Source: an uncultured Aquimarina sp. (GTDB taxonomy: Bacteria; Bacteroidota; Bacteroidia; Flavobacteriales; Flavobacteriaceae). Taken from it: a stretch of 64,000 nt of DNA. The notes beneath the pieces were generated by a model that saw only the letters and a program-made list of their open reading frames with translations, had not been told where the DNA came from and did not search any database. Each line of letters starts with the position of its first letter. The stretch's first letter is position 1. The stretch is taken from assembly GCA_947495425.1 (NCBI GenBank), contig CANLYR010000011.1, positions 24,512 to 88,511 on the forward strand, in the 5' to 3' direction. This document shows, one piece after another, positions 43,134 through 54,928 of the stretch. The position numbers and the translations under genes are program-made.

Positions 43134-43655
43134 ATGACAAGAGAAGAAAAATCACTAGTAATTGAAGACTTAACTGCTCAGTTAGCTGATAATGCTAATA
43201 TATATTTAGCTGATATTTCAGGATTAGATGCAGGAACAACTTCAAATTTACGTAGAGCTTGTTTTAAAGCTGACGTATCATTGAAAGTAATTAAGAATAC
43301 GCTTCTTGCTAAAGCAATGGAGAATTCTGATAAGGATTTTGGAGAATTACCAAATGTATTAAAAGGTAATACATCATTAATGTTCTCTGAGGCAGGTAAT
43401 GCACCTGCGAAGGTTATCAAAGAGTTTCGTAAGAAATCAGAAAAGCCTTTATTAAAAGGAGCTTTTATTGCTGAAGCAATATTTATCGGTGATGAAAACC
43501 TTGATACTTTAGTTGATATTAAGTCTAAAGAAGAAGTTATCGGAGATATCATCGGCTTATTACAATCACCAGCTAAGAATGTTATTTCAGCATTAAAGTC
43601 TGGCGGCGGTACTATTGCAGGTATCCTTAAAACATTATCCGAAAAAGAGGGATAA
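43134..43655 (+). CDS. rplJ: 50S ribosomal protein L10
   Basis: 173 residues. The N-terminal rRNA-binding domain (LADISGLDAGTTSNLRRACFKADVSLKVIKNTL) and the C-terminal helix binding L12 dimers (ISALKSGGGTIAGILKTLSEKEG) are both present. Forms the base of the L12 stalk. Cotranscribed from the rplKA side. Confidence 0.97.
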   Translation: MTREEKSLVIEDLTAQLADNANIYLADISGLDAGTTSNLRRACFKADVSLKVIKNTLLAKAMENSDKDFGELPNVLKGNTSLMFSEAGNAPAKVIKEFRKKSEKPLLKGAFIAEAIFIGDENLDTLVDIKSKEEVIGDIIGLLQSPAKNVISALKSGGGTIAGILKTLSEKEG

Positions 43656-43722
43656 TAACTAGTAGTGTACGCACTTTTAACAAATTATATTTCAATTAAA
43701 AAATTATTTAAAACGATAGAAA

Positions 43723-44100
43723 ATGGCAGATTTAAAAGATTTCGCAGAACAATTAGTTAACTTAACAGTAAAAGAAGTTAATGAGTTAGCTGATATATTA
43801 AAAGAAGAATATGGTATCGAGCCTGCTGCTGCTGCAGTAGCTGTAGCTGCTGGCGGTGGTGCTGGTGGTGGAGATGCTGCTGAGGAAAAATCAGAATTTG
43901 ATGTAATTCTTAAAGCCGCTGGTGGTTCTAAATTAGCAGTTGTAAAACTTGTTAAAGAATTAACTGGTCTTGGTCTTAAAGATGCAAAAGAATTAGTTGA
44001 TGGAGCTCCTAAAGCTGTTAAAGAAGGAATTGCTAAAGATGAAGCAGAAGCTCTTAAAGCTCAATTAGAAGAGGCTGGAGCAGAGGTTGAGCTTAAGTAA
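43723..44100 (+). CDS. rplL: 50S ribosomal protein L7/L12
   Basis: 125 residues. N-terminal dimerisation helices ([23 protein letters not shown]), an Ala/Gly-rich hinge ([21 protein letters not shown]) and the conserved C-terminal domain ([44 protein letters not shown]). Recruits translation GTPases. Codon use is strongly biased, as expected for a highly made protein. Followed by two strong hairpins before rpoB. Confidence 0.98.
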   Translation: MADLKDFAEQLVNLTVKEVNELADILKEEYGIEPAAAAVAVAAGGGAGGGDAAEEKSEFDVILKAAGGSKLAVVKLVKELTGLGLKDAKELVDGAPKAVKEGIAKDEAEALKAQLEEAGAEVELK

Positions 44101-44122
44101 GCTTGCCATAGATTGATACATA

Positions 44123-44159
44123 GGTTTAGACCCAGAGAATACTCTCTGTGGTCTAAACC
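44123..44159 (+). promoter_or_regulatory. Long hairpin (16 bp) between rplL and rpoB
   Basis: GGTTTAGACC (44123-44132) pairs with GGTCTAAACC (44150-44159), and CAGAGA (44133-44138) with TCTCTG (44143-44148). There is one bulge at 44149 and a 4-nt loop. It is followed by ATTTTGTG. It may be a partial terminator (attenuator) or an RNase III-type processing site that sets the stalk protein to polymerase ratio. Confidence 0.75.
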
Positions 44160-44165
44160 ATTTTG

Positions 44166-44196
44166 TGTATATAAACTTTATGAAGTTCTATATACA
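44166..44196 (+). promoter_or_regulatory. Second hairpin between rplL and rpoB
   Basis: TGTATATA (44166-44173) plus AACTT pair with AAGTT plus TATATACA (44189-44196), with one bulge (44188) and a TATG tetraloop. It begins 7 bp after the first hairpin and ends about 40 bp before rpoB. Confidence 0.6.
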
Positions 44197-44234
44197 AGCA
44201 TTTTTATAAAAATATAATTTAATTCCGTCCATTG

Positions 44235-47200
44235 ATGTTAGCAACGCAAACTGAAAGATTGAATTTCTCTTCCGTAAAGAATAGACCTGATTATCCGGAT
44301 TTCCTTGATATTCAGATCAAATCTTTCCAGGATTTCTTTCAATTAGAAACGAAATCAGAAGAAAGAGGAAACGAAGGTTTATACAATACCTTCATGGAAA
44401 ACTTTCCGATTACAGATACTCGTAATCAATTTGTACTAGAATTTTTAGATTACTTTGTAGACCCTCCGAGATATGATCTTCAAGAGTGTATAGAAAGAGG
44501 TCTTACCTATAGTGTGCCCTTAAAAGCACGACTTAAATTATTCTGTACTGATCCAGAGCATGAAGATTTCGAAACTATTGTTCAGGATGTATATTTAGGT
44601 ACAATTCCATATATGACACCTAGTGGTACCTTTTGTATCAATGGTGCAGAACGCGTTGTCGTATCACAATTGCACCGTTCTCCTGGAGTGTTCTTTGGAC
44701 AATCTTTCCATGCCAATGGAACTAAATTATATTCTGCAAGAGTTATACCTTTCAAGGGTTCTTGGATAGAATTTGCTACCGATATTAATAGCGTTATGTA
44801 TGCATATATCGATAGAAAGAAAAAATTACCGGTAACAACACTTTTCCGCGCCATCGGTTTTGAGCGTGATAAAGATATTTTAGAAATATTTGATCTTGCA
44901 GAAGAGGTGAAGGTTTCTAAATCCGGATTAAAAAAAGTATTAGGTCGCAAGTTAGCTGCTCGTGTGTTAAATACATGGCATGAAGATTTTGTGGATGAAG
45001 ATACTGGAGAAGTAGTATCTATTGAGCGTAATGAAATTGTCTTGGATAGAGATACCATCCTTGATAAAGACCACCTCGAAGAAATTATCGAATCAGGAGC
45101 AAAAACCATCTTACTTCATAAAGAAGATAATCAAAAAGGTGATTACGCTATTATTCATAATACATTACAAAAAGATCCTACCAATTCAGAAAAAGAAGCA
45201 GTAGAACATATATACCGTCAATTACGTAATGCAGAACCGCCCGATGAGGAAACTGCAAGAGGTATAATTGACAAGTTATTTTTCTCAGACCAACGTTACA
45301 ATTTAGGTGAAGTAGGTCGATACAGAATGAATAAAAAATTAGGTCTTGATATTGCAATGGATAAGCAAGTACTTACCAAAGAAGATATCATTACTATTAT
45401 AAAATATCTGATCGAATTAATTAATTCTAAAGCAGAGATTGATGATATTGATCACCTTTCTAATCGTCGTGTTAGAACTGTAGGAGAACAATTATCTCAG
45501 CAATTTGGAGTTGGTTTAGCCCGTATGGCTCGTACAATTAGAGAGCGTATGAATGTTAGAGATAATGAAGTATTTACGCCTATTGACTTGATCAATGCTA
45601 AAACTTTATCTTCTGTAATAAATTCATTCTTTGGTACGAACCAATTATCTCAATTTATGGATCAAACCAATCCATTGGCAGAGATTACACACAAGCGTAG
45701 GCTATCGGCTTTAGGGCCTGGTGGTTTATCTCGTGAACGTGCAGGTTTTGAGGTTCGAGATGTACACTATACGCATTATGGTCGTTTATGTCCTATTGAA
45801 ACTCCAGAAGGACCAAATATTGGTCTTATTTCTTCACTTGCAGTATTTGCAAAAGTGAATTCAATGGGATTCTTAGAAACTCCTTATCGAAAAGTAGAGA
45901 ATGGAAAAGTAGATCTTACTGAATTTAGATATCTAAGTGCAGAAGAAGAGGAAGAAAAATTAATAATGCAGGCCAACCTTGCATTAGAAGAAGATGGAAC
46001 TATTGAGAGTGATAAAGTAATTGCTCGTATGGAAGGTGACTTCCCGGTAATTGATCCAACGAATGTGAACTACGCAGATGTTGCTCCTAATCAGATTGCT
46101 TCTATATCGGCTTCATTAATTCCTTTCTTAGAGCATGATGATGCAAACCGTGCCTTGATGGGATCAAACATGATGCGTCAGGCGGTACCATTATTGAGAG
46201 TAGATGCTCCAATTGTAGGAACAGGGTTAGAACGTCAGGTTGCTTCAGATTCTAGAGTATTGATCAACGCAGAAGGTGATGGAGTCGTAGAATACGTAGA
46301 TGCACAAAAGATCACAATCAAATATGATCGAACTGAAGAAGAAAGAATGGTTAGCTTTGATGGCGATTCTAAAACATATAACTTGATCAAATTCCGTAAA
46401 ACGAATCAAGGTACAAGTATTAACCTAAAGCCAATCGTAAGAGTTGGTGATCGAGTAGCAAAAGGGCAAGTACTTTGTCAGGGATATGCTACCGAGAATG
46501 GTGAACTTGCATTGGGTAGAAATATGAAAGTTGCCTTTATGCCATGGAAAGGGTATAACTTTGAAGATGCGATTGTAATTTCTGAAAAAGTGGTTAGAGA
46601 TGATATTTTTACTTCTATCCATATTGATGAGTATTCCCTTGAAGTTAGAGATACCAAGTTAGGTAATGAAGAACTAACAAATGATATTCCTAATGTTTCT
46701 GAAGAAGCTACTAAAGATCTTGATGAAAACGGAATGATCCGTGTTGGTGCCGAGATTAAACCAGGTGACATTCTGATTGGTAAAATTACGCCAAAAGGAG
46801 AAAGTGATCCAACTCCAGAAGAGAAACTTTTAAGAGCAATCTTTGGTGATAAAGCAGGAGACGTTAAAGATGCTTCTCTAAAAGCATCACCTTCATTACA
46901 CGGGGTAGTAATTGATAAAAAATTATTTGCTCGTGCGATCAAAGATAAGAGAAAGCGTTCTCAAGACAAGGAAGATATCGATGTACTAGAGCGATCTTAC
47001 GATACAAAATTCGAATTGTTAAAGGATGATTTAGTAGAAAAACTATTTGCAATTGTAGGTGGTAAAACTTCTCAGGGTGTAATGAATGACCTTGGAGAAG
47101 AAGTACTTCCTAAAGGAAAGAAATATACTCAGAAAATGCTTAACAGCGTTGATGATTATGCTCACCTTACTAAAGGCACATGGACTACAGATGATGAGCT

Positions 47201-48044
47201 TAATAGTATGGTTGCGGATTTAATTCATAACTATAAAATTAAGGAAAATGACCTGCAAGGTAATCTTAGAAGAGAAAAGTTTACAATCTCTGTAGGAGAT
47301 GAACTACCTTCAGGAATTATAAAGCTTGCCAAAGTTTATATCGCTAAGAAGCGTAAGCTTAAGGTAGGAGATAAGATGGCAGGTCGTCATGGTAACAAAG
47401 GTATTGTTGCCCGTATCGTAAGAGAAGAAGATATGCCATTCTTAGAAGATGGAACACCCGTAGATATCGTTTTGAATCCACTTGGAGTACCTTCTCGTAT
47501 GAATATTGGTCAGATTTATGAAACAGTGCTAGGATGGGCCGGACAAAAATTAAATAGAAAATTTGCTACTCCAATTTTTGATGGAGCATCTTTAGATCAA
47601 ATTAATGAGTTTACAGACGAAGCTGGAATTCCAAGATTTGGTCATACATATCTATACGATGGTGGTACTGGATCTCGTTTTGATCAAGCGGCTACTGTAG
47701 GTGTGATATATATGCTTAAATTAGGGCATATGGTAGATGATAAGATGCATGCACGTTCTATTGGTCCATACTCGTTGATTACGCAACAACCTCTTGGTGG
47801 TAAAGCACAATTTGGAGGTCAGCGTTTTGGAGAGATGGAAGTTTGGGCACTTGAAGCCTATGGTGCTTCAGCAACTTTAAGAGAGATATTGACTGTGAAA
47901 TCAGATGACGTTATAGGAAGAGCAAAAACATATGAAAGTATTGTTAAAGGCGAACCTATGCCAGAACCAGGATTACCAGAATCTTTTAACGTATTAATGC
48001 ACGAATTAAAAGGTCTTGGACTGGATATCAGATTAGAAGAATAA
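44235..48044 (+). CDS. rpoB: DNA-directed RNA polymerase subunit beta
   Basis: About 1269 residues from ATG 44235 (a TTG directly before it is also in frame). All core blocks are present, including the rifampicin-pocket region [33 protein letters not shown] (about residues 465-500; the residues usual in sensitive enzymes are kept). [16 protein letters not shown], the active-site region [13 protein letters not shown] and the C-terminal [19 protein letters not shown] are also present. No intein or insertion. Followed by rpoC after a 73-bp gap filled by a heptad repeat. Confidence 0.99.
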   Translation: MLATQTERLNFSSVKNRPDYPDFLDIQIKSFQDFFQLETKSEERGNEGLYNTFMENFPITDTRNQFVLEFLDYFVDPPRYDLQECIERGLTYSVPLKARLKLFCTDPEHEDFETIVQDVYLGTIPYMTPSGTFCINGAERVVVSQLHRSPGVFFGQSFHANGTKLYSARVIPFKGSWIEFATDINSVMYAYIDRKKKLPVTTLFRAIGFERDKDILEIFDLAEEVKVSKSGLKKVLGRKLAARVLNTWHEDFVDEDTGEVVSIERNEIVLDRDTILDKDHLEEIIESGAKTILLHKEDNQKGDYAIIHNTLQKDPTNSEKEAVEHIYRQLRNAEPPDEETARGIIDKLFFSDQRYNLGEVGRYRMNKKLGLDIAMDKQVLTKEDIITIIKYLIELINSKAEIDDIDHLSNRRVRTVGEQLSQQFGVGLARMARTIRERMNVRDNEVFTPIDLINAKTLSSVINSFFGTNQLSQFMDQTNPLAEITHKRRLSALGPGGLSRERAGFEVRDVHYTHYGRLCPIETPEGPNIGLISSLAVFAKVNSMGFLETPYRKVENGKVDLTEFRYLSAEEEEEKLIMQANLALEEDGTIESDKVIARMEGDFPVIDPTNVNYADVAPNQIASISASLIPFLEHDDANRALMGSNMMRQAVPLLRVDAPIVGTGLERQVASDSRVLINAEGDGVVEYVDAQKITIKYDRTEEERMVSFDGDSKTYNLIKFRKTNQGTSINLKPIVRVGDRVAKGQVLCQGYATENGELALGRNMKVAFMPWKGYNFEDAIVISEKVVRDDIFTSIHIDEYSLEVRDTKLGNEELTNDIPNVSEEATKDLDENGMIRVGAEIKPGDILIGKITPKGESDPTPEEKLLRAIFGDKAGDVKDASLKASPSLHGVVIDKKLFARAIKDKRKRSQDKEDIDVLERSYDTKFELLKDDLVEKLFAIVGGKTSQGVMNDLGEEVLPKGKKYTQKMLNSVDDYAHLTKGTWTTDDELNSMVADLIHNYKIKENDLQGNLRREKFTISVGDELPSGIIKLAKVYIAKKRKLKVGDKMAGRHGNKGIVARIVREEDMPFLEDGTPVDIVLNPLGVPSRMNIGQIYETVLGWAGQKLNRKFATPIFDGASLDQINEFTDEAGIPRFGHTYLYDGGTGSRFDQAATVGVIYMLKLGHMVDDKMHARSIGPYSLITQQPLGGKAQFGGQRFGEMEVWALEAYGASATLREILTVKSDDVIGRAKTYESIVKGEPMPEPGLPESFNVLMHELKGLGLDIRLEE

Positions 48045-48054
48045 AAAATAGTTT

Positions 48055-48110
48055 GCAGTAAGCAGTGTGCAGCTCCAAAGCCGCATACTGCATACTTAAT
48101 ACTGAATACT
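48055..48110. repeat. Heptanucleotide tandem repeat filling the rpoB-rpoC gap
   Basis: Eight consecutive 7-bp units run from 48055 to 48110: GCAGTAA, GCAGTGT, GCAGCTC, CAAAGCC, GCATACT, GCATACT, TAATACT, GAATACT. The rpoC ATG follows 7 bp later. The sequence drifts between two unit families (GCAGnnn, nnATACT) but keeps strict phase. Confidence 0.85.
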
Positions 48111-48117
48111 AGAAAAA

Positions 48118-51100
48118 ATGGCAAGAAATAATGATAAGAATACAGTAAAGAGATTTAATAAAATCTCTATTGGTTTAGCTTCACCAGAGTCTGTTTTGGC
48201 AGCATCTAAAGGAGAAGTTTTAAAACCTGAAACTATCAATTATCGTACTCACAAACCGGAGCGTGATGGTTTGTTCTGTGAGCGTATTTTTGGTCCTGTA
48301 AAGGATTTTGAATGTGCTTGCGGTAAATATAAAAGAATTCGTTACAAAGGTATTGTCTGTGATCGATGTGGAGTAGAAGTTACCGAAAAGAAAGTACGAA
48401 GAGATCGTGTGGGGCATATCAACCTGGTTGTCCCTGTGGCACACATTTGGTATTTCCGTTCTTTACCAAATAAAATAGGATATTTATTAGGTCTTCCTTC
48501 TAAGAAATTAGACATGATTATTTACTACGAGCGTTATGTAGTAATTCAGCCAGGTATTGCCAAAAATGAAGAAGGAGAGGCTGTGCAGAAAATGGATTTC
48601 CTTACAGAAGAAGAATACCTAAATATACTAGATAGCCTTCCGCAAGAAAATTTATACTTGGACGATACAGATCCAAATAAATTTATTGCCAAAATGGGCG
48701 CAGAATGTTTAATTGAGCTTCTTAGAAGAATTGATCTAGATACGCTTTCATACGAATTAAGACATAAAGCAAACAACGAAACCTCTAAACAACGTAAAAC
48801 TGAAGCACTGAAACGTCTTCAGGTGGTAGAATCATTGCGTGACGCAAATAAAAACAGAGAGAATCGTCCTGAATGGATGATCCTTAAAGTTGTACCAGTG
48901 ATTCCGCCAGAATTACGTCCATTAGTACCATTAGATGGGGGTCGTTTTGCAACTTCAGATTTAAATGACTTATACCGTCGTGTAATTATACGTAATAACC
49001 GTTTGAAGCGTTTGATGGAAATCAAAGCTCCAGAGGTGATTTTACGTAATGAAAAACGTATGCTTCAGGAATCTGTAGATTCGTTATTTGATAATACACG
49101 TAAAGCTTCTGCAGTTAAGACAGATTCTAATAGACCATTAAAGTCATTATCTGATTCATTGAAAGGTAAGCAAGGGCGTTTCCGTCAAAACTTACTTGGT
49201 AAGCGTGTCGATTATTCAGCGCGTTCTGTTATCGTTGTAGGGCCAGAATTGAAACTATTCGAATGTGGTCTTCCTAAAAATATGGCGGCAGAGCTTTATA
49301 AGCCATTTGTAATCAGAAAGTTGATTGAGCGTGGTATTGTTAAAACTGTAAAATCAGCTAAGAAAATTATAGACAGAAAAGAGCCTGTAGTTTGGGATAT
49401 CCTGGAAAATGTTCTTAAAGGACATCCAGTATTACTAAACCGTGCTCCTACACTTCACCGATTAGGTATTCAGGCATTTCAGCCTAAACTTATTGAAGGG
49501 AAAGCAATTCAATTACACCCATTAGTGTGTACTGCATTTAATGCAGATTTTGATGGGGATCAGATGGCGGTACATTTACCTCTAGGGCCTGAAGCAATTC
49601 TAGAATCTCAATTGTTGATGTTAGCATCACATAATATTCTGAATCCAGCTAACGGTTCTCCAGTAACGGTTCCTTCTCAGGATATGGTACTTGGGTTATA
49701 TTATATGACAAAATCTCGTAGATCTACAGAAGATTTAATCATCAAAGGAGAGGATCTTACGTTTTATTCTCCTGAAGAAGTTACAATCGCTTATAATGAG
49801 AAAAAATTAGATATTAATGCTAACATTAAGGTTCGAACTAAGGATATTAATGAAGAAGGTGAAGTAGTCACTAAAATAATAGAAACTACTACAGGTAGAG
49901 TATTATTTAATGATAAAGTTCCTGAAAAAGCAGGATATATCAATGAAGTATTAACTAAGAAATCTCTTAGAGATATTATTGGTGATATTCTAAAGGTAAC
50001 TAGCGTTCCTGAAACCGCTGTTTTCTTAGATGAGATTAAGAAATTAGGATATAACTTTGCATTTCAAGGTGGATTATCTTTCAGTTTGGGAGATATCATT
50101 ATTCCACCCGAAAAGCACACGATGATTGCAAGTGCTAATAAAAAGGTTGATGAAATTGTGGGAAGTTATAATATGGGACTTATCACAAATAATGAACGAT
50201 ACAATCAGGTAATTGACGTTTGGACAACAACAAACGCAAACCTGACTGAGTTATCAATGAAGCGTATTCGAGAAGATCAGCAAGGTTTTAACTCTGTATA
50301 CATGATGCTTGATTCTGGTGCTAGGGGATCTAAAGAACAGATTCGTCAATTAACCGGTATGCGTGGATTAATGGCTAAGCCTAAGAAAGCAAGTTCTGCT
50401 GGTGGGGAGATTATAGAAAATCCTATTCTTTCTAACTTTAAAGAAGGACTGTCAATTCTTGAATACTTTATATCTACTCACGGAGCACGTAAAGGTCTTG
50501 CAGATACCGCCCTTAAAACAGCAGATGCTGGGTACTTAACTCGTCGTTTGGTGGATGTTGCACAGGATGTGATTGTAAATATCGAAGATTGTGGTACACT
50601 TAGAGGAGTTGAAGTTTCGCCATTAAAGAAAAATGAAGAGATTATCGAAGGACTTGCTGCCAGAATTGTTGGTAGAACGGCTTTAGTTGATGTATACAAT
50701 CCATTAACTCAAGAGATTCTTGTAGAATCTGGAGTTGAGATAGATGATGCAACTGCTAAACGAATCGAAAATTCTCCGGTTGAGTCTGTAGAAGTACGTT
50801 CAGCGCTTACTTGCGAAGCTAAAAAAGGAATTTGTGTAAAATGTTACGGTCGTAATCTTGCTACTGGTAAAACAGTACAGCGAGGTGAAGCTGTTGGTGT
50901 AGTAGCCGCACAATCTATTGGTGAACCAGGTACACAGCTTACATTGCGTACATTCCACGTAGGGGGTATAGCAGGTAATATTTCTGAAGAAAATCAGCTA
51001 AAATCTAAATTTGCTGGTAAAGCTGAAATTGAAGAACTCAAAACTGTAAAAGGAGAAGATGCAGACGGAAAAGAAATAGATGTTATTATTTCTCGTACAT

Positions 51101-52419
51101 CCGAAGTGAAAGTGATTGACCCAAAGACTAAGATTGTATTAAGTACAAACTTACTACCTTACGGTTCTCAATTATTTATTAAGGATGGTGACAAAGTAGC
51201 AGTAGATGAGGTTATTTGTCAATGGGATCCATATAATGGAGTTATAATTTCTGAGTTTGCCGGTAAGGTAAAATATGAAAATATAGAGCAGGGAGTAACA
51301 TACCAGGTAGAAATCGATGAACAAACCGGTTTCCAAGAGAAAGTTATTTCTGAATCTCGTGATAAGAAAAAGATACCTACACTTTTAGTAATGGGTAAAG
51401 GCGATGAAGTATTACGTTCTTATAACCTTCCGGTTGGTGCCCACTTAATGATAGATGACAATGAAAAGATTGGCGTAGGTAAAGTCTTAGTTAAAATACC
51501 TCGAAAATCTGCAAAAGCAGGTGATATCACGGGTGGTTTACCAAGAGTAACAGAATTATTCGAAGCACGTAATCCATCGAACCCAGCAGTAGTAAGTGAG
51601 ATTGATGGTGTAGTTTCTTTCGGAAAAATTAAGCGTGGTAACCGTGAGATCATTGTCGAATCTAGACTAGGAGAGATTAAAAAATATCTTGTTAAGCTTT
51701 CTAATCAAATTCTTGTTCAAGAAAACGATTATGTTAGAGCTGGGATGCCATTATCTGATGGTTCTACCACGCCTGAAGATATTCTTAAAATCAAAGGCCC
51801 ATCTGCTGTACAACAGTATCTGGTTAATGAGGTACAGGAAGTATATCGACTACAGGGGGTGAAGATCAATGATAAGCATTTTGAGGTCGTAGTACGCCAG
51901 ATGATGAGAAAGGTAAGAATTCAGGATCCGGGAGATACTATTTTCCTAGAAAATCAATTGGTTCATAAATCAGATTTCATAGAAGAAAACGATGAAATCT
52001 TCGGGATGAAAGTTGTTGAAGATGCTGGCGATAGTGCAAATCTCAAGGCAGGTCAGATTATTTCACCTCGTGATTTGAGAGATGAGAACTCTGTATTGCG
52101 TAGGGAGGATAAAAATCTGGTTACTGCCAGAGATGTAACTCCAGCTACAGCTACTCCTATTTTGCAGGGTATTACCAGAGCGTCGCTTCAGACGAAGTCA
52201 TTTATCTCTGCAGCTTCTTTCCAGGAAACTACAAAAGTATTGAACGAAGCTGCTGTAAGCGGTAAGGTTGATACACTTGAAGGTCTTAAAGAGAATGTAA
52301 TTGTTGGACATAGAATACCAGCAGGTACAGGAATGAGAGACTATGAAAGTATCATAGTAGGATCAAAAGAAGAGTTCGAAGATCGAATGGAACAACGACA
52401 AGAAGTTAATTATAATTAA
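48118..52419 (+). CDS. rpoC: DNA-directed RNA polymerase subunit beta'
   Basis: 1433 residues. The N-terminal zinc site [22 protein letters not shown] (about 61-82), the catalytic NADFDGDQM motif (about 473-481), the bridge helix/trigger loop region ([38 protein letters not shown]) and the second zinc site ([13 protein letters not shown]) are intact. Sandwich-barrel insertions of the Bacteroidota type lie in the C-terminal third. A strong terminator follows. Confidence 0.99.
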   Translation: MARNNDKNTVKRFNKISIGLASPESVLAASKGEVLKPETINYRTHKPERDGLFCERIFGPVKDFECACGKYKRIRYKGIVCDRCGVEVTEKKVRRDRVGHINLVVPVAHIWYFRSLPNKIGYLLGLPSKKLDMIIYYERYVVIQPGIAKNEEGEAVQKMDFLTEEEYLNILDSLPQENLYLDDTDPNKFIAKMGAECLIELLRRIDLDTLSYELRHKANNETSKQRKTEALKRLQVVESLRDANKNRENRPEWMILKVVPVIPPELRPLVPLDGGRFATSDLNDLYRRVIIRNNRLKRLMEIKAPEVILRNEKRMLQESVDSLFDNTRKASAVKTDSNRPLKSLSDSLKGKQGRFRQNLLGKRVDYSARSVIVVGPELKLFECGLPKNMAAELYKPFVIRKLIERGIVKTVKSAKKIIDRKEPVVWDILENVLKGHPVLLNRAPTLHRLGIQAFQPKLIEGKAIQLHPLVCTAFNADFDGDQMAVHLPLGPEAILESQLLMLASHNILNPANGSPVTVPSQDMVLGLYYMTKSRRSTEDLIIKGEDLTFYSPEEVTIAYNEKKLDINANIKVRTKDINEEGEVVTKIIETTTGRVLFNDKVPEKAGYINEVLTKKSLRDIIGDILKVTSVPETAVFLDEIKKLGYNFAFQGGLSFSLGDIIIPPEKHTMIASANKKVDEIVGSYNMGLITNNERYNQVIDVWTTTNANLTELSMKRIREDQQGFNSVYMMLDSGARGSKEQIRQLTGMRGLMAKPKKASSAGGEIIENPILSNFKEGLSILEYFISTHGARKGLADTALKTADAGYLTRRLVDVAQDVIVNIEDCGTLRGVEVSPLKKNEEIIEGLAARIVGRTALVDVYNPLTQEILVESGVEIDDATAKRIENSPVESVEVRSALTCEAKKGICVKCYGRNLATGKTVQRGEAVGVVAAQSIGEPGTQLTLRTFHVGGIAGNISEENQLKSKFAGKAEIEELKTVKGEDADGKEIDVIISRTSEVKVIDPKTKIVLSTNLLPYGSQLFIKDGDKVAVDEVICQWDPYNGVIISEFAGKVKYENIEQGVTYQVEIDEQTGFQEKVISESRDKKKIPTLLVMGKGDEVLRSYNLPVGAHLMIDDNEKIGVGKVLVKIPRKSAKAGDITGGLPRVTELFEARNPSNPAVVSEIDGVVSFGKIKRGNREIIVESRLGEIKKYLVKLSNQILVQENDYVRAGMPLSDGSTTPEDILKIKGPSAVQQYLVNEVQEVYRLQGVKINDKHFEVVVRQMMRKVRIQDPGDTIFLENQLVHKSDFIEENDEIFGMKVVEDAGDSANLKAGQIISPRDLRDENSVLRREDKNLVTARDVTPATATPILQGITRASLQTKSFISAASFQETTKVLNEAAVSGKVDTLEGLKENVIVGHRIPAGTGMRDYESIIVGSKEEFEDRMEQRQEVNYN

Positions 52420-52429
52420 TTATTACAGG

Positions 52430-52460
52430 GCCTGCCTTTTAAGGCAGGCTTTCTTTTTTT
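52430..52460 (+). terminator. Terminator of the rpoBC transcript
   Basis: GCCTGCCTT (52430-52438) pairs with AAGGCAGGC (52441-52449) with a tiny loop, followed by TTTCTTTTTTT. It lies 11 bp after the rpoC stop, with classic intrinsic-terminator form. Confidence 0.92.
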
Positions 52461-52488
52461 AGAAAATTTTTCAAACTAAAAATGTAAG

Positions 52489-52803
52489 ATGGCCGATAAT
52501 AAAAATCAAAACCAGAATCAATTAAATATTGAATTAGATGAAGCAATAGCAGATGGTATATATAGTAATCTTGCTATTATTAATCATTCAGTTTCAGAAT
52601 TTGTTGTTGATTTTGTAAATATTATGCCGGGTAGACCTAAGAGTAAGGTGAAAAGTAGAATTATATTAACCCCTCAGCATGCCAAAAGATTATTGAAAGC
52701 GCTTCATGATAATGTAAATAGGTTTGAATCTGCGCACGGAGAGATTAAAGATTATGAGCAACCGCCGATTCCTATGAATTTTGGTCCGACCGGTGAAGCT
52801 TAG
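52489..52803 (+). CDS. DUF3467 family protein
   Basis: 104 residues. The whole protein matches the DUF3467 pattern: ELDEAIADGIYSNLAIINHSVSEFVVDFVNIMPGRPKSKVKSRIILTPQHAKRLLKALHDNVNRFE. Small, cytoplasmic, function unknown. In Bacteroidota it is commonly found right after rpoC, as here. It has its own terminator (52831-52861). Confidence 0.92.
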   Translation: MADNKNQNQNQLNIELDEAIADGIYSNLAIINHSVSEFVVDFVNIMPGRPKSKVKSRIILTPQHAKRLLKALHDNVNRFESAHGEIKDYEQPPIPMNFGPTGEA

Positions 52804-52830
52804 AAATATAAAATAAGTACTATATATACC

Positions 52831-52861
52831 ACCTGTTACTATATAGTAACAGGTTTTTTTT
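52831..52861 (+). terminator. Terminator after the DUF3467 gene
   Basis: A perfect 24-bp palindrome, ACCTGTTACTAT / ATAGTAACAGGT (52831-52854), is followed by a run of T to 52861. Confidence 0.9.
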
Positions 52862-52951
52862 AGAAAAAATTTGCGTGACTCACACCAGAATTGGTATTAA
52901 AGATATGTTTTTGATATATTAGTACTCTAGTATTTAATAAATTAGATACAT

Positions 52952-53272
52952 ATGTCTGATCGAATTAAAACATATTCAGAATTTTATAAATTTTATTTAA
53001 CAGAACACCAAAACAGAACTAGCCGAACCTTACATTTTGTAGGTACGTTTTTGGTTTTTGTGTGTATAGGAATCGCTATTTATTTTAATTGGGAGTGGAA
53101 ATGGTTTATCGTCCCAGCAGTCGGATACGGTTTCGCCTGGGTTGGCCATGCTTTCTTTGAAAAAAATAAACCAGCCACGTTTAAGTATCCTTTGTGGAGC
53201 CTAATTTCTGATTTCAAATTATTTTTTGAAATAGTATCAGGTAAACGCTCTTTAGACAGTTCAAAGGATTGA
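52952..53272 (+). CDS. DUF962/Mpo1-like small membrane protein
   Basis: 106 residues. The family pattern YSEFYKFYLTEHQNRTSRTLHFVGT is followed by two hydrophobic segments (about 27-45 and 50-67) and FAWVGHAFFEKNKPATFKYPLWSLISDFKLF. Yeast Mpo1 in this family is a 2-hydroxy-fatty-acid dioxygenase, with conserved His residues (LHFVGT, VGHAFFEKN) present here. The bacterial role is not established. It converges with prfC across 39 bp. Confidence 0.88.
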   Translation: MSDRIKTYSEFYKFYLTEHQNRTSRTLHFVGTFLVFVCIGIAIYFNWEWKWFIVPAVGYGFAWVGHAFFEKNKPATFKYPLWSLISDFKLFFEIVSGKRSLDSSKD

Positions 53273-53311
53273 AACAAACAAAAGGGATTGACTCTTTATC
53301 GGTCGTACATC

Positions 53312-54898
53312 TTAAAATTCAGAAGTAAAATGGAATTTGATAGACGGATATTTCTGCTGAGTCATTTGTAGACTAAATGAAGAATCAGCAAAAAATACTA
53401 ATTGACCTTGTTTATCTTTGGCCAAAAATTTGCTTTTAACACGTTTAAAATCTTTGAACTCATCATTATTGATATCTTCAGCCTCAATCCAACATGCCTT
53501 ATGAACGTTTAGATTTTCATACGTGCATTTTGCTCCATACTCATGTTCTAGGCGATATTGAATAACTTCATACTGTAGTGCACCTACTGTACCAATGACC
53601 TTTCTTCCATTTAACTCTAGTGTAAATAACTGCGCTACTCCTTCATCCATTAATTGATCAATGCCTTTAGCCAGTTGTTTTGATTTCATCGGATCAGCGT
53701 TGTTGATGTATCTAAAATGTTCTGGTGAAAAGCTGGGAACACCTTTATAATGTAAAACCTCACCTTTAGTTAGTGTGTCGCCAATTTTAAAATTTCCGGT
53801 ATCGTGTAAACCAACAATATCTCCAGGGTAAGAGATGTCAACAATTTCTTTCTTCTCTGCAAAAAACGCATTTGGACTAGAAAATTTTAGCTTCTTATTA
53901 TGTCTGGTATGTAGATAAGGTACGTTTCTTTCAAAAGTTCCAGAAACGATCTTTACAAAAGCTAATCGATCTCTATGCTTAGGATCCATATTAGCATGGA
54001 TTTTAAAAACAAACCCGGTAAAATCTTTTTCTTCAGGATTTACAACACGAATATCACTTTCTTTAGGTCTTGGCGTGGGAGCAATAGTAACAAAGCAATC
54101 CAGTAATTCTCTTACTCCGAAATTGTTTAAGGCCGAACCAAAGAATACAGGTTGTAATTCTCCATTTTGATACGCTTCTGGTTCAAACTTTGGGTAAATA
54201 CCTTCAACCAATTCTATTTCTTCACGTAGTGTTTCTGCAGCACTATCTCCAATCGTTTTATTGAGTTCCTGAGATGATAAATCTGAAATTTCAATAGTCT
54301 CTTCTATATTCTTTCTACTATCTCCACTAAACAGGTTAATATTTTTCTCCCAGATGTTGTAAATCCCCTTAAAATCGTAGCCCATTCCTATAGGGAAACT
54401 AAGTGGAGTAACTGTCAACCCTAATTTTTGCTCAATCTCATCGAGTAATTCAAATGCGTCTTTACCTTCTCGATCTAATTTATTGATGAAAACAATCATA
54501 GGTATATTACGCATTCTACACACAGAAACTAGCTTTTCGGTCTGCTCTTCTACACCTTTTGCAACATCAATCACAACAATTACACTATCTACAGCGGTTA
54601 ACGTTCTAAAAGTGTCTTCGGCAAAATCCTTATGCCCGGGAGTATCCAGAATATTGATTTTGATATTTTTATATTCAAAAGCTAAAACAGAGGTAGCAAC
54701 CGAAATACCACGTTGACGCTCAATTTCCATAAAATCACTAGTCGCCCCTTTTTTGATTTTATTAGATTTTACGGCACCAGCTTCTTGAATAGCACCTCCA
54801 AAAAGTAATAATTTTTCTGTCAATGTAGTTTTTCCCGCATCTGGATGGGAGATAATTCCGAAGGTTCTCCTTCTTCCTATTTCGTCTGTAAATTTCAT
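53312..54898 (-). CDS. prfC: Peptide chain release factor 3
   Basis: 528 residues. GTPase domain with [15 protein letters not shown] (P-loop), [12 protein letters not shown] (switch I), [12 protein letters not shown] (G3) and INKLDREG (G4), then the beta-barrel domain II and the RF3-specific C-terminal domain ([20 protein letters not shown]). RF3 removes RF1/RF2 from ribosomes after termination. A -7 element TATATTTG reads on the minus strand at 54921-54928, giving a very short leader. Confidence 0.97.
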   Translation of the reverse strand: MKFTDEIGRRRTFGIISHPDAGKTTLTEKLLLFGGAIQEAGAVKSNKIKKGATSDFMEIERQRGISVATSVLAFEYKNIKINILDTPGHKDFAEDTFRTLTAVDSVIVVIDVAKGVEEQTEKLVSVCRMRNIPMIVFINKLDREGKDAFELLDEIEQKLGLTVTPLSFPIGMGYDFKGIYNIWEKNINLFSGDSRKNIEETIEISDLSSQELNKTIGDSAAETLREEIELVEGIYPKFEPEAYQNGELQPVFFGSALNNFGVRELLDCFVTIAPTPRPKESDIRVVNPEEKDFTGFVFKIHANMDPKHRDRLAFVKIVSGTFERNVPYLHTRHNKKLKFSSPNAFFAEKKEIVDISYPGDIVGLHDTGNFKIGDTLTKGEVLHYKGVPSFSPEHFRYINNADPMKSKQLAKGIDQLMDEGVAQLFTLELNGRKVIGTVGALQYEVIQYRLEHEYGAKCTYENLNVHKACWIEAEDINNDEFKDFKRVKSKFLAKDKQGQLVFFADSSFSLQMTQQKYPSIKFHFTSEF

Positions 54899-54920
54899 GT
54901 TGTAATTCGAGATCAGGCTG

Positions 54921-54928
54921 CAAATATA
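54921..54928 (-). promoter_or_regulatory. -7 element of prfC
   Basis: On the minus strand 54928-54921 reads TATATTTG, matching TAnnTTTG, about 20 bp upstream of the prfC start. An ATTG about 14 bp further upstream is closer than the usual -33 spacing. Confidence 0.5.

Noticed and set aside
43656..43722. L10-type leader before rplL
   Set aside because: AT-rich 67-bp gap without a stable stem.
44582..45109. 175-residue antisense ORF in rpoB
   Set aside because: Shadow of the rpoB frame. No motif or promoter.
46478..46942. 154-residue antisense ORF in rpoB
   Set aside because: Ser-rich shadow caused by codon bias on the opposite strand.
44235..52419. Intein or large insertion in rpoB or rpoC
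   Set aside because: Both reading frames run through all core blocks without intein splice motifs.
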